Shown here piece by piece: positions 44,264-52,670 of a stretch of 64,000 nucleotides of DNA. Positions within the stretch are counted from its first letter, which is position 1. The number at the start of each line of letters is the position of its first letter. The stretch is from assembly GCF_017873175.1 (NCBI RefSeq), contig NZ_JAGGJW010000012.1, positions 186,001 through 250,000 on the forward strand, given 5' to 3'. Made by a program: the position numbers and the translations under genes. The DNA is from Neorhizobium petrolearium. Its GTDB lineage: Bacteria > Pseudomonadota > Alphaproteobacteria > Rhizobiales > Rhizobiaceae. The notes beneath the pieces are model-generated. The model saw nothing but the letters and a program-made list of their open reading frames with translations. It was not told the DNA's origin and searched no databases.

Positions 44264-45625
44264 TTAGGCGACGGCAACGGCAGGCTGCGCACCCGCAGCA
44301 AGCATGCGGTTGATGGATTCAGCGGCATCGCGTCCTTGAGCGACGGCCGAGACGGTCAGGTCCTCGCCGAGCCCGATACAGTCGCCGCCGGCCCATACAC
44401 CCTCGATCGAGGTGCGGCCTTCGGCATCGACGGCGATCTTGCCTTTGTCCATCGTCAGCGCTCCGAGGCCGGACGCCGCGAATGTCTGGCCGATCGCCTT
44501 GAAGATCTGGTCGGCGGCGATGACGCCGGTTTCTCCCGTGCCGACGAGCTTGCCGTCGCGGATCGCGGTATATTCCACCTCGATGCCGGCCACCTTGCCG
44601 TCCTTGCCGAGGATCGTCTTCGGCGCCAGCCAGTGGCGGATGATGACGCCGTTGGCGGTTGCGAGATCCTGCTCATAGGTCGAGGCGTTCATGTTCTCCT
44701 TGCCGCGGCGGTAGCAGATCGTCACTTCCTCCGCCCCAAGCAGCTTGGATTGGATCGCGGCGTCGATCGCGGTCATGCCGCCGCCAAGCACGACGACGCG
44801 CCGTCCGATCGGGATCTCCGCCTTGTCCTTCGCCTGACGCAGCGTCGCGATGAAATCCACCGCGTCCTCGACGCCGGAAAGGCTCTCGCCCTCGATGCCG
44901 AGGCCGTTGACGCCGGCAAGCCCCATGCCGAGGAAAACCGCGTCATATTTGGAGGTCAGGTCGGCAAGCGAGAAATCGCGGCCGAGCATCTGGCCGTTTC
45001 TGATTTCGATACCGCCGATTGCGGTCACGTAATCCACCTCGCGGCTCGCGAAGTCGTCGACGGCCTTGTAGGTGGCGATGCCGTATTCGTTGAGGCCGCC
45101 CGCCTTTTCGCGCGCTTCGAGGATCACGACGGAATGGCCATGCATGGCAAGCCGATGGGCCGCGGCAAGACCGGCGGGGCCTGCCCCGACGATCGCGACC
45201 GTCTTTCCGGTCGGCGCCTTGCGGGCATAGAACTGCTTGCCCGTCTCCATTGCGATGTCGGTCGCATATCGCTGCAATCTGCCGATCTCGACAGGCTTAT
45301 CTTCCGCAGTGTTGCGCACACAGGCTTCTTCGCAGAGCGTTTCGGTGGGACAGACGCGGGCACACATGCCGCCCAGAATATTCTGATCGAAGATCGTCTT
45401 GGCCGAGCCCAGCGGATTGCCCGTCGATATCTGCCGGATGAACATCGGGATATCGATCGACGTGGGACAGGCCGTCATGCACGGCGCGTCGTAACAGAAA
45501 TAACAGCGGTCGGAAGCGACCAGCGCTTCATGCCGGTCAAAACGTGGGTGCAGGTCGGCGAAATTGGACTCATATTCCGCCGGCGTGAGGCGGCCGGCCC
45601 CAATACCGTTTCCCAGTCGATCCAT
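44264..45625 (-). CDS. preT: NAD-dependent dihydropyrimidine dehydrogenase, subunit PreT
   Basis: 453-residue electron-input subunit, related to the small subunit of glutamate synthase. The N-terminal Cys-rich segments bind Fe-S clusters (CYFCYDAPCMTACPTSIDIP; CARVCPTETLCEEAC), followed by two nucleotide-binding folds (VAIVGAGPAGLAAAHRLAMHG for FAD; RRVVVLGGGMTAIDAA for NAD(P)H). GAGGGA lies about 8 bases before the ATG at 45625. It is first in the operon preT-preA, with a RutR-like site 64-79 bp upstream. Confidence 0.93.
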   Translation of the reverse strand: MDRLGNGIGAGRLTPAEYESNFADLHPRFDRHEALVASDRCYFCYDAPCMTACPTSIDIPMFIRQISTGNPLGSAKTIFDQNILGGMCARVCPTETLCEEACVRNTAEDKPVEIGRLQRYATDIAMETGKQFYARKAPTGKTVAIVGAGPAGLAAAHRLAMHGHSVVILEAREKAGGLNEYGIATYKAVDDFASREVDYVTAIGGIEIRNGQMLGRDFSLADLTSKYDAVFLGMGLAGVNGLGIEGESLSGVEDAVDFIATLRQAKDKAEIPIGRRVVVLGGGMTAIDAAIQSKLLGAEEVTICYRRGKENMNASTYEQDLATANGVIIRHWLAPKTILGKDGKVAGIEVEYTAIRDGKLVGTGETGVIAADQIFKAIGQTFAASGLGALTMDKGKIAVDAEGRTSIEGVWAGGDCIGLGEDLTVSAVAQGRDAAESINRMLAAGAQPAVAVA

Positions 45626-45688
45626 CTTGGTTCCCTCTTTTATGGATTCATGGACAACTATTGATCAAAGCGTATCACAGCCCAAAAA

Positions 45689-45704
45689 TTTATCAAACGG
45701 TAAA
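45689..45704. promoter_or_regulatory. Weaker RutR-like site before preT
   Basis: TTTATCAAACGGTAAA matches the RutR consensus TTGACCA-NN-TGGTCAA at 10 of 14 fixed positions, and its right half (GGTAAA) is the same as in the site at 3780-3795. It lies 64 bp upstream of preT. This is what joint control of the split pyrimidine pathway would need. The gap 45626-45851 otherwise holds only the divergent promoters. Confidence 0.45.
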
Positions 45705-45851
45705 TTTTTGTCGTAGCCAACCTGTCAGGCGGCCGGATATATCCTGATGAAAAGAGTCGACTTTAATCTTTACTATGAAAATCAAGTTTAATATGGTGCT
45801 CTCCATCGAGAGGGCCTGTCCCACAGATTCGGCTGCCAAACGGGGAGCGTC

Positions 45852-46265
45852 ATGGCGAAGAAACAGAAGCGGAAGAACGGCAATAGCGGCGCGGAAGAGG
45901 CCGGCAAGGCGGCATCGTCAGCGGCCGGCAGTAGCGCGATCGATGTCCGCAGCTTTCTCTATGTCGGCGGGCGCGACTGTCAGGTTGCGCATCTGCGCGA
46001 AATCGCCAGCAAGCATGGCGCGGAGCTGATCCATCATGACGGCGGCCTACGCGAAGCTGTTTCGCGCATCGATACCGTGTTGCCGTCGGTCGACTGCGTT
46101 TTCTGCCCCATCGACTGTATTAGCCACGACGCATGTCTGAGGGTGAAGACCGGCTGCAAGAAGTTCGGCGTCACCTTCGTTCCGCTGCGCAACGGCTCGA
46201 AATCCAGTCTGGAACGGGCGCTCCAGACCATGAAGGAACGCAATGATGAACGAAGAACGTCGTGA
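45852..46265 (+). CDS. DUF2325 domain protein (137 aa)
   Basis: A basic, Ala/Ser-rich N-terminal tail (about 1-30) precedes a DUF2325 domain with SFLYVGGRDCQVAHLRE, LIHHDGGLREAV and CVFCPIDCISHDACLRVKTGCKKFG. The several Cys and His residues suggest metal or Fe-S binding. The function of the family is not known. It overlaps the following small gene. It is divergent from preT, but shared control is only a possibility. Confidence 0.8.
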   Translation: MAKKQKRKNGNSGAEEAGKAASSAAGSSAIDVRSFLYVGGRDCQVAHLREIASKHGAELIHHDGGLREAVSRIDTVLPSVDCVFCPIDCISHDACLRVKTGCKKFGVTFVPLRNGSKSSLERALQTMKERNDERRTS

Positions 46266-46464
46266 CATGAGCCTTTTCATCGGCCTGCACAAGCTTGCCG
46301 AACAAAATGGCGATGGACTCGTGCCGGAACTTTATGCGCTGCTATCCGCCCGCGCCGGGGCCGGGCCGGATATGACCAATGTGGTGACTTTCCCGGCAAG
46401 CGTGTCTCAGAAATCCGTGATGCAGCCGGACCAGACGGGCCGGCTGCTGGCATTCCGGCGATAG
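46243..46464 (+). CDS. Small protein of unknown function (73 aa)
   Basis: A 73-residue acidic-neutral protein (LHKLAEQNGDGLVPELYALLSARAG...), without signal or membrane segment. It overlaps the end of the DUF2325 gene by 23 bp and has AAGGA before the ATG at 46243 (another ATG at 46246), so the two are probably co-translated. It ends 13 bp before the converging ABC ATPase gene. I do not recognise a family; existence as a gene rests on the coupling and the ribosome site. Confidence 0.6.
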   Translation: MMNEERRDMSLFIGLHKLAEQNGDGLVPELYALLSARAGAGPDMTNVVTFPASVSQKSVMQPDQTGRLLAFRR

Positions 46465-46477
46465 TTCAATCAACCTA

Positions 46478-48145
46478 TTAACGGATGCGATCGGCTCTAG
46501 GCCCCAGGCTTGCTGCCCGAGAGGTCTTTCTGCCGCTTTCGATGAGCGCCTTTGTGTAGTCCTGACGGGGCGACAGGAATATCTGTTCCGTGTCACCCTG
46601 TTCGACGATCTCGCCGCGCTTCATGACGATCGTCCGGTCGCAGATCTGGCGGATGACTGCAAGATTGTGCGAGATGAAGACGTAGGTCAGGTTAAGCTCC
46701 GCGCGGAGTTGTTGCAGGAAATCCAGCACCTGCGCCTGTACCGAGATGTCGAGTGCCGAAGTCGGTTCATCGAGGATCAGAAGGCGCGGATTGAGTGCAA
46801 TCGCGCGGGCGATGCAGACGCGCTGTTTCTGGCCACCGGAAAGCTCATGCGGATAACGATATTTGAACATCTTCGGCAGTTGCACGATGTCGAGCAGCGC
46901 CTCGGTGCGGGCTTCGATGTCGCGACGGCTCATGCCGGTCTGGATGTGAAGCGGCTCACCGATCGCATCGCCGATCGTGTGGCGACCGTTGAGCGCGGAA
47001 TGCGGGTTCTGGAAGACGAACTGCATGTGCCGGCGCATCTGCCTGAGCGGTTCGCCGGTCAGGCCCGAAATACTCTGCCCGTCGAAGATGATGTCACCTG
47101 ATGTCGGTTCGATGAGGCGGAGCAGCATGCGTGCCAGCGTCGATTTGCCGGAACCCGATTCGCCCACGACACCGAAGATTTCGCCCGTCTTCACGGAAAG
47201 GCTGATGCCATCGACGGCCGCGAATTCCGTGCCGGACTGGCTGCGGTAAATCTTCTTCAAATCGATCGCCTGAAGGAGCGCGCCGGGCTTGGCGGGGTTG
47301 GCCGGCGATGATTCGGCGGCAACCTTCGCGGCTGCGGCGTCGATATCCGGAACGGCGGCGAGCAGGCGCTGGGTATATTCGTGCTGCGGACGGCTGAGGA
47401 TGTCGGCCGTCAGGCCCTGTTCGACGATCTCACCCTTGTACATGACTGCGCAGCGTTTCGCGATCGTTGCGATCGCGCCGATATCGTGACTGATCATGAT
47501 GACGGTGAGGTTCAGCTTCTCGACCAGTGAGTTGATGAGATCGAGCACCTGTGCCTGGACGGTCACATCGAGGGCGGTTGTCGGTTCGTCGGCGATCAGC
47601 AGGTCCGGCTTGCCGGCGAGCGCCATGGCGATCAGAACGCGTTGACGCATGCCGCCGGAAAGCTGGTGCGGATATTGGGAAAACAGCATGGCCGGGTTCG
47701 GCAGGCCGACCTGGTCTAGCAGTTCTTCGGTTCGGACGCGGCGTGCCGCCTTGGAGGAAACGCCTTGGCCGCCAGCCTTCTCATGCGCGGCGATGACGTC
47801 GGAAATCTGCCGTCCGACCGTGAAGAGCGGGTTGAGATAGGTCATCGGATCCTGGAAGATCATCGAAATGCGGATACCGCGGATCTTCGTCCAGTCCCGT
47901 TCCGAAAGCGCGGTGATGTCCTGACCATCAAACGTGATGCTGCCTTCGATGACTTTGGAATTCTTCGGGCCGATGCCGAGCACGGAGCGCACCAGCACAG
48001 TCTTGCCAGAGCCGCTTTCGCCTACGATGCCGAGCGTGTCGCCGCGATTGACGGTGAGGTTGATGTCTTTGAGCACATGCACCGGACCATCGAATGTGCC
48101 GATGTCGAGCCGGTAGTTCTTGATGTTGAGAAGAGGTCCGGTCAT
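46478..48145 (-). CDS. ABC importer ATPase, fused DppD-DppF type (AroM operon)
   Basis: 555 residues with two ATPase domains. The first has GESGSGKTV (Walker A), LSGGMRQRV (signature) and LLIADEPTTALD (Walker B); the second has GESGSGKST, LSGGQKQRV and LLILDEPTSALD. The order and length match GsiA-like fused ATPases. It overlaps the permease gene by ATGA. It is the last gene of the operon aroM-like, binding protein, two permeases, ATPase. Confidence 0.93.
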   Translation of the reverse strand: MTGPLLNIKNYRLDIGTFDGPVHVLKDINLTVNRGDTLGIVGESGSGKTVLVRSVLGIGPKNSKVIEGSITFDGQDITALSERDWTKIRGIRISMIFQDPMTYLNPLFTVGRQISDVIAAHEKAGGQGVSSKAARRVRTEELLDQVGLPNPAMLFSQYPHQLSGGMRQRVLIAMALAGKPDLLIADEPTTALDVTVQAQVLDLINSLVEKLNLTVIMISHDIGAIATIAKRCAVMYKGEIVEQGLTADILSRPQHEYTQRLLAAVPDIDAAAAKVAAESSPANPAKPGALLQAIDLKKIYRSQSGTEFAAVDGISLSVKTGEIFGVVGESGSGKSTLARMLLRLIEPTSGDIIFDGQSISGLTGEPLRQMRRHMQFVFQNPHSALNGRHTIGDAIGEPLHIQTGMSRRDIEARTEALLDIVQLPKMFKYRYPHELSGGQKQRVCIARAIALNPRLLILDEPTSALDISVQAQVLDFLQQLRAELNLTYVFISHNLAVIRQICDRTIVMKRGEIVEQGDTEQIFLSPRQDYTKALIESGRKTSRAASLGPRADRIR

Positions 48146-49089
48146 CGGTCGCGGCTCCGGGGATCGAGGATATCACGCAGGCCGTCGCCCAACAGGTTGA
48201 AGCCGAGCACGGTGAGGAAAATGGCCGCACCGGGAAAGAGCGAATACCACCACCAGTCCGGCATATAGGTGCGGGCGACCGAGATCATCGCGCCCCATTC
48301 CGGCGCCGGCGGCTGGGCCCCCAGACCGATGAAGCCGAGGCTGGCGGCGGATAGGATCGCCATGCCCATGTCCATGCTCATCTTGACGATGATCGGCGAG
48401 AGGCAGTTGGGCAGGATGTGATGCCAGAGGATCCACGGCGTCCTGGCGCCGATCGAACGGGCCGACTCCACAAAAAGCTCCTCCTTGACGGAGAGCGTTT
48501 TCGCCTCGACCAGTCTCACATAGCCCGGCCACCAGACGAGCGAGAGCGCCAGCACGCAATTGGTAATGCCGGGGCCAAGCGCCGCGACGATCGCCAGCGC
48601 CAGCGCTAGGCCCGGTACGGCCAGGAAAAGTTCCGTGATGCGCATGATGATCGCGCGCACCCAGCCGCCGTTATAACCGGCGATGATGCCAAGCGGCACG
48701 CCGATCAATGCGCCGATGCCGGTGATGATGAGGCCTATCCAGAGCGAGGTGCGGGCGCCCATGATGACGCGCGAGAAAATGTCCGCGCCCATTTCGTCGG
48801 TGCCGAACCAGTTGGCGCCGCCAGGCGGCATCAGCTTGTTGGACATGTCGATTGCACCGCTTGCCGCTTCCGGAAAAGGCGCGAGCACGGGGCCGAAAGC
48901 CGCGAGCAGCAGAAAGATCACGACCAGCGTCAGGCCGAGCATGGAGGAGAAGCTCTTGCGGAACATGTGGGCATAGAGTCGCCACTGGCGGATCTGACTT
49001 TCATGCCGTTCGCGGAAGGTCAGCGGGCGGGGAAGCGCCGCCGGATCGTTGACCGGGGCGGAGACCGGCGTGGTCATCTGGGTCGTCAT
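48142..49089 (-). CDS. ABC importer permease, DppC type (AroM operon)
   Basis: 315-residue permease with a cytoplasmic N-terminal stretch of about 45 residues, six predicted membrane segments, the NWFGTDEMGADIFSRV segment and the coupling loop EELFVESARSIGARTPWIL. A GTG at 49092 and an ATG at 49089 are both in frame; the ATG overlaps the previous stop by one base (TGATG). It is the partner of the DppB-type protein encoded upstream. Confidence 0.92.
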   Translation of the reverse strand: MTTQMTTPVSAPVNDPAALPRPLTFRERHESQIRQWRLYAHMFRKSFSSMLGLTLVVIFLLLAAFGPVLAPFPEAASGAIDMSNKLMPPGGANWFGTDEMGADIFSRVIMGARTSLWIGLIITGIGALIGVPLGIIAGYNGGWVRAIIMRITELFLAVPGLALALAIVAALGPGITNCVLALSLVWWPGYVRLVEAKTLSVKEELFVESARSIGARTPWILWHHILPNCLSPIIVKMSMDMGMAILSAASLGFIGLGAQPPAPEWGAMISVARTYMPDWWWYSLFPGAAIFLTVLGFNLLGDGLRDILDPRSRDR

Positions 49090-50096
49090 CACGCGCTCCT
49101 GAGACGGGGATCGATCCAGGCATAGGCGAGATCGACAAGGGTGTTGGCGACGATGAAGAAGAAGCCGATCATCAGCGTCACGCCGATAACGGGCTTGAAG
49201 TCGGAGGAAAGGGCTGAAGACACGGCATAAAGACCGATGCCCGGCCAGTCAAAGACGGTTTCGACCAGTACGGTCGAACCGAGCATCCAGCCGAAGCGCA
49301 GCCCGATCATCGCAAGCGTCGGCAGCATGGCGTTCTTCAGCGCGTAGAGCCCGACGATGCGGAAGGAGGCGATGCCGTGGGCGCGTGCCGCGACGATATA
49401 ATCGGACTGCAGTACCTCGATCATCTCGGCGCGATTGACGCGCAGGATGGAGGCAAGACAAGGGAAGGAGAGTACGACGGCCGGCAGGATGATGTGCTGC
49501 AGCGAGGTCCAGAAGGTCGAGAAGCGGCCGGAGATCAGGCTGTCGACAAGGAGCAGGCCGGTGTAGGCTTCCGGCGGTCGGGTGACGAGCGGCAGGCGGC
49601 CCGAGACCGGCAGCCAGCCGAGATCGACCGCGAACATCAGCTGCAGGATGATTCCGAACCAGAAGGCCGGAAGTGCGACGCCGGAGATCGAGAAGATGCG
49701 CGTCACGTGGTCGAGCGGCCCGTCCTTGTAGACGGCCGACAGCATGCCAAGCGGTACGCCGACGACGATACCGAGCGCCATGGCGACGAAGACGAGTTCA
49801 AGCGTCGCCGGTGCATAGCGCAGCACCTCTTCCAAGACCGGACGGGTGGTGACGATGGACTGGCCGAGATCGCCGCGCACGAGGTCGCCCATATAGACGA
49901 TGAACTGTTCGGGCAGCGACTTGTCGAGACCATATTCGCTGCGGATCGTCGCCACCATGTCCTCGGTGGCGTTCGGGCCGGCCACCAGACGAGCGGGATC
50001 GCCCGGCGCGACATTGGTAATAAGGAACGTCAGCGCGGCAATGCCGATCATCGTGCCGATCAGCGTCAGCAATTTGCGGAAGGCGAATATCAGCAT
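49089..50096 (-). CDS. ABC importer permease, DppB type (AroM operon)
   Basis: 335-residue permease. The N-terminal membrane segment (LIFAFRKLLTLIGTMIGIAALTFLI) is followed by AGPNATEDMVATIRSEYG and the rest of the DppB layout with coupling loop EVLQSDYIVAARAHGI. The ATG at 50096 has GGAG at 6 bases and gives the same length as the DppB-type protein at 15.2 kb; the ATG at 50108 lacks a ribosome site. A hairpin (50121-50156) separates it from the binding-protein gene. Confidence 0.92.
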   Translation of the reverse strand: MLIFAFRKLLTLIGTMIGIAALTFLITNVAPGDPARLVAGPNATEDMVATIRSEYGLDKSLPEQFIVYMGDLVRGDLGQSIVTTRPVLEEVLRYAPATLELVFVAMALGIVVGVPLGMLSAVYKDGPLDHVTRIFSISGVALPAFWFGIILQLMFAVDLGWLPVSGRLPLVTRPPEAYTGLLLVDSLISGRFSTFWTSLQHIILPAVVLSFPCLASILRVNRAEMIEVLQSDYIVAARAHGIASFRIVGLYALKNAMLPTLAMIGLRFGWMLGSTVLVETVFDWPGIGLYAVSSALSSDFKPVIGVTLMIGFFFIVANTLVDLAYAWIDPRLRSA

Positions 50097-50120
50097 CGTC
50101 TTCTCCATTCAATTATAACT

Positions 50121-50156
50121 GCGCATGGCCCGAAACTGGGGAGCCGGGCCATGTGC
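50121..50156 (-). other. Intercistronic hairpin after the binding-protein gene
   Basis: CATGGCCCG / CGGGCCATG with a 12-base loop (9 bp perfect, 12 with one mismatch across GCG/TGC). It lies 36 bp after the binding-protein stop on the minus strand, before the permease start, with no T-tract. Confidence 0.7.
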
Positions 50157-50192
50157 ACCATTCTGGCTGCAAGGTGGGGGAACAGCCAGCGG

Positions 50193-51785
50193 TTATTCGG
50201 CCTTCACCCACAGAGGATAGAGGTCAACTTCACCCGTGAAGCGGACCGGGCTGAACTGGAAGCCCTGCAGGTAGTCACGGCGGGCCCAGCGGCGGTTCTG
50301 CAGCATGCCGAAGACTTCCGGCTGGTCGGCGACGATCTGCGTCTGAATGTCGGCGTAGAGCTTGGCGCGCTCATCCCAGTTGGTCGAGCCGCGTGCCTTG
50401 TCGATCATCTCCGAAACCTTCGGATTGTCGTAGAACATCATCGCGTAATACTGGCCCCAGCTCGCCTTGTGGTACTGGTATGCGACGGCGTCCGGATCGG
50501 TGGAGACCGGCGTCGTGTAGACCGAGGTCATGGCCGGCGAGGTCTCGACCTTCGAGCCGTTGGCGACCATGTTCGGCCACTGCTCCGGCTTGATCTCGAC
50601 ATTGATGTTGAGCGGCTTCAGGCTGTCGAGCAGCACGAGGCCGATGCGGCGGGCTTCTTCGAGGCCGGCGACATGCACATAAGGCAAGGTGAGGCCGCCA
50701 TTCGGATAACCGGACTTGGCAAGATATTCCTTGGCCTTGGCGAGATCCTTGCGCGGCATGCCGGGAACCGGAATATGGCCTTTCATGGCGTCCGGGAGGG
50801 GGCTGGTCTCCAGCGTTGCGGCGCCGTTATAGACCTGGATCAGCGCGTCGTAGTCGAGCGCATAGGCGATCGCCTTGCGCAGGTTGATGTCGGCGGTCGG
50901 ACCCTTCTGCGTGTTGAATTTGATGCCGAAGGTGGTCATGCCCTTGTGGTCTTCGATGGCGATGCCGGGTACCCGCTTGATCTGCATGTAATCATCCGGC
51001 GTCAGCCCTTCGACGATATCGGCTTCGCCGCGCTGCAGTGCCGCCTTCTGGGCGGCGGGCTCGCGGATGATCTTGAAGATCACGCCGGCCGGGCGGTTCT
51101 CGTCACCCTGCGGCCAGCCCTTCCAGTAGTTCTCGACGGATTCGACTTCATAAAGGACGTTCGGCTCCCAGCGACCGAGCTTGAACGGGCCGGAGCCGGC
51201 CGCATGGTCGGTCAGCCACTTCTGGCCGTAGTCGCCGTCCACCTCATGCGCCTTCACCTCGGCAGGATTGACGATGTACCACCAGGGCAGGAAGGAGAGG
51301 AAAGGTGCATAGGGAGCCTTGAGGTCGAACTTCACGGTATAATCGTCGACCACGCTGATGCCTTCCGGCGCCAGAAAGTCCTTGAGCATCCAGGCGACGC
51401 CCTTGTTGAGCTTCAGGCCGCGCTCGAAGGAGTAGCGGACGGCTTCTGCCGTCACCGGATCGCCGTTGTGGAATTTGGCGGTCTTGGCAAGGTGGAAGGT
51501 CCAGGTCTTTCCGTCGGCGCTGGTTTCCCACTTTTCGGCAAGCCACGGCTTCAACTCGGCGGGATCCCCCTCATATTTCAGAAGCGCGTCGTAGACAGCC
51601 TGCTGGATCATGCGCGTTGACCAGTCATAACGGATGTGCGGATCGAGGACCGGGATCGCCTGCCGGCCGCCGAATACGATCACGTTCCCCTTATCGGTGC
51701 GCTCGAAGGCACCGGCCGGTGAGACGAGGACCGACGAGGCAAGCAGCCCCGTAATTGCGATATTCCTGATGATTTTGCCGAACAT
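50193..51785 (-). CDS. ABC importer, substrate-binding protein (AroM operon)
   Basis: 530-residue periplasmic protein with a Sec-type signal (residues 1-27, IAITGLLASSVLVSPAGA) and the SBP_bac_5 core (KWETSADGKTWTFHLAKTAKFHNGDPVTA). It starts 31 bp after the stop of the AroM-family gene, too short for a separate promoter, so the importer is co-transcribed with that gene from the operator-bearing promoter at about 52.57 kb. The ligand should be the substrate of the enzymes encoded at 52-56 kb. Confidence 0.92.
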   Translation of the reverse strand: MFGKIIRNIAITGLLASSVLVSPAGAFERTDKGNVIVFGGRQAIPVLDPHIRYDWSTRMIQQAVYDALLKYEGDPAELKPWLAEKWETSADGKTWTFHLAKTAKFHNGDPVTAEAVRYSFERGLKLNKGVAWMLKDFLAPEGISVVDDYTVKFDLKAPYAPFLSFLPWWYIVNPAEVKAHEVDGDYGQKWLTDHAAGSGPFKLGRWEPNVLYEVESVENYWKGWPQGDENRPAGVIFKIIREPAAQKAALQRGEADIVEGLTPDDYMQIKRVPGIAIEDHKGMTTFGIKFNTQKGPTADINLRKAIAYALDYDALIQVYNGAATLETSPLPDAMKGHIPVPGMPRKDLAKAKEYLAKSGYPNGGLTLPYVHVAGLEEARRIGLVLLDSLKPLNINVEIKPEQWPNMVANGSKVETSPAMTSVYTTPVSTDPDAVAYQYHKASWGQYYAMMFYDNPKVSEMIDKARGSTNWDERAKLYADIQTQIVADQPEVFGMLQNRRWARRDYLQGFQFSPVRFTGEVDLYPLWVKAE

Positions 51786-51816
51786 TCGTTCCCTCTCTTC
51801 TTCGTATGTTGGTTGT

Positions 51817-52497
51817 TCAGATCATTTGACGGACAACGCCCGCGACGACGCGGCGCGACAGGAGAACAGGGGCATCGACGGCGCGGCGGACTGCATCGAG
51901 CATGCCGGCGGAATAGCCCATGCAATGCATGACGATGAGGTCGCAGCCTTCGAGCTGCCTGGCGCGTTCGGCGATATCGTCGCCGGCATAGGGCGACGCC
52001 GAGACGATGTGCGGTGCCCCTTCGAAAACATGCCGTTCCGAAAAATCCTTCACCTGCCGTTCGAGCGGTACGATGACCCCGAGCTTGCGGGCGGAGGCGG
52101 CCAGAGCCTCGACTGTCGAGTCGACGATGCGCTGCGCCTCGACGACCAGTGTATGTTCGAGCGGCTCAATCTTCGTGCCGGTGCACAGGAGGACGATCAG
52201 GTCGAAACCTTCACCATCGATCGTCTTCAGGAGAAGATTCAGCTTTTCTTCGGTAAGTGCCTTGGAGGAAACGATTTCTTCGCCGCTCTTCAAGCGCGTT
52301 GCGAAGGAATGCTCACCGTCTCTGGCGCGCATGGCATCGAGCTCTTCCGCGTTCATGCCGTCCAGCACGCCGAATTCGCGAAATTCGATACAGCCTTCCG
52401 GCAGGCCGACGGCAATCTCCGCCATCATCTCGGGAACGACATCCACACGGGGCGTCTGGCCGATCGTCACAAAGGCAATCTTGGATTTGGATGGCAT
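51817..52497 (-). CDS. AroM family protein
   Basis: 226-residue cytoplasmic protein of the AroM family (IAFVTIGQTPRVDVVPEM at the N-terminus; LGVIVPLERQVKDF; LIVMHCMGYSAGML). The E. coli member is in the aroL-aroM operon and has no known function. Two Cys residues are placed like the paired catalytic cysteines of the Asp/Glu/hydantoin racemase superfamily: C105 in IVLLCTG and C192 in IVMHCMG. That suggests a racemase-like or isomerase-like enzyme, but this is inference. It is the first gene of an ABC importer operon, and an operator-like 20-mer lies 64 bp upstream. Confidence 0.85.
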   Translation of the reverse strand: MPSKSKIAFVTIGQTPRVDVVPEMMAEIAVGLPEGCIEFREFGVLDGMNAEELDAMRARDGEHSFATRLKSGEEIVSSKALTEEKLNLLLKTIDGEGFDLIVLLCTGTKIEPLEHTLVVEAQRIVDSTVEALAASARKLGVIVPLERQVKDFSERHVFEGAPHIVSASPYAGDDIAERARQLEGCDLIVMHCMGYSAGMLDAVRRAVDAPVLLSRRVVAGVVRQMI

Positions 52498-52560
52498 GCT
52501 GTCGTCAATTCCCCTGCATGTTTGATGACAGGGAGCCTAACGCCCGGAAGCGCGCCTTCA

Positions 52561-52580
52561 CTATAGGGTAATGCCCCTAG
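52561..52580 (-). promoter_or_regulatory. 20-bp operator copy A, before the AroM-importer operon
   Basis: On the minus strand it reads CTAGGGGCATTACCCTATAG, an imperfect inverted repeat (CTAGGGG with CCCTATAG). It is 18/20 identical to copy B at 53702-53721 and in the same orientation relative to the gene it precedes. The operator lies 64 bp before the AroM-family start. LuxR-type activators typically bind inverted repeats of about this size just upstream of -35. Confidence 0.8.
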
Positions 52581-52670
52581 TCCGACATGATTCTGACATC
52601 TTTAATGCGACCAATTTTTAGGCAGATCGGCTTTTCAACGCAATTTTCTTGCGCAGACTGCCTTTTTCGG

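Noticed and set aside
49377..51620. 747-codon open frame antisense to the third importer operon
   Set aside because: It spans a permease gene and a binding-protein gene on the other strand, has shadow-type composition (His/Arg/Asp-rich) and no family motif. High-GC DNA gives long antisense frames.
51817..52497. AroM-family gene as a shikimate pathway enzyme
   Set aside because: The name comes only from its operon in E. coli; no aromatic amino acid gene lies here, and the context is import and hydantoin-type catabolism.
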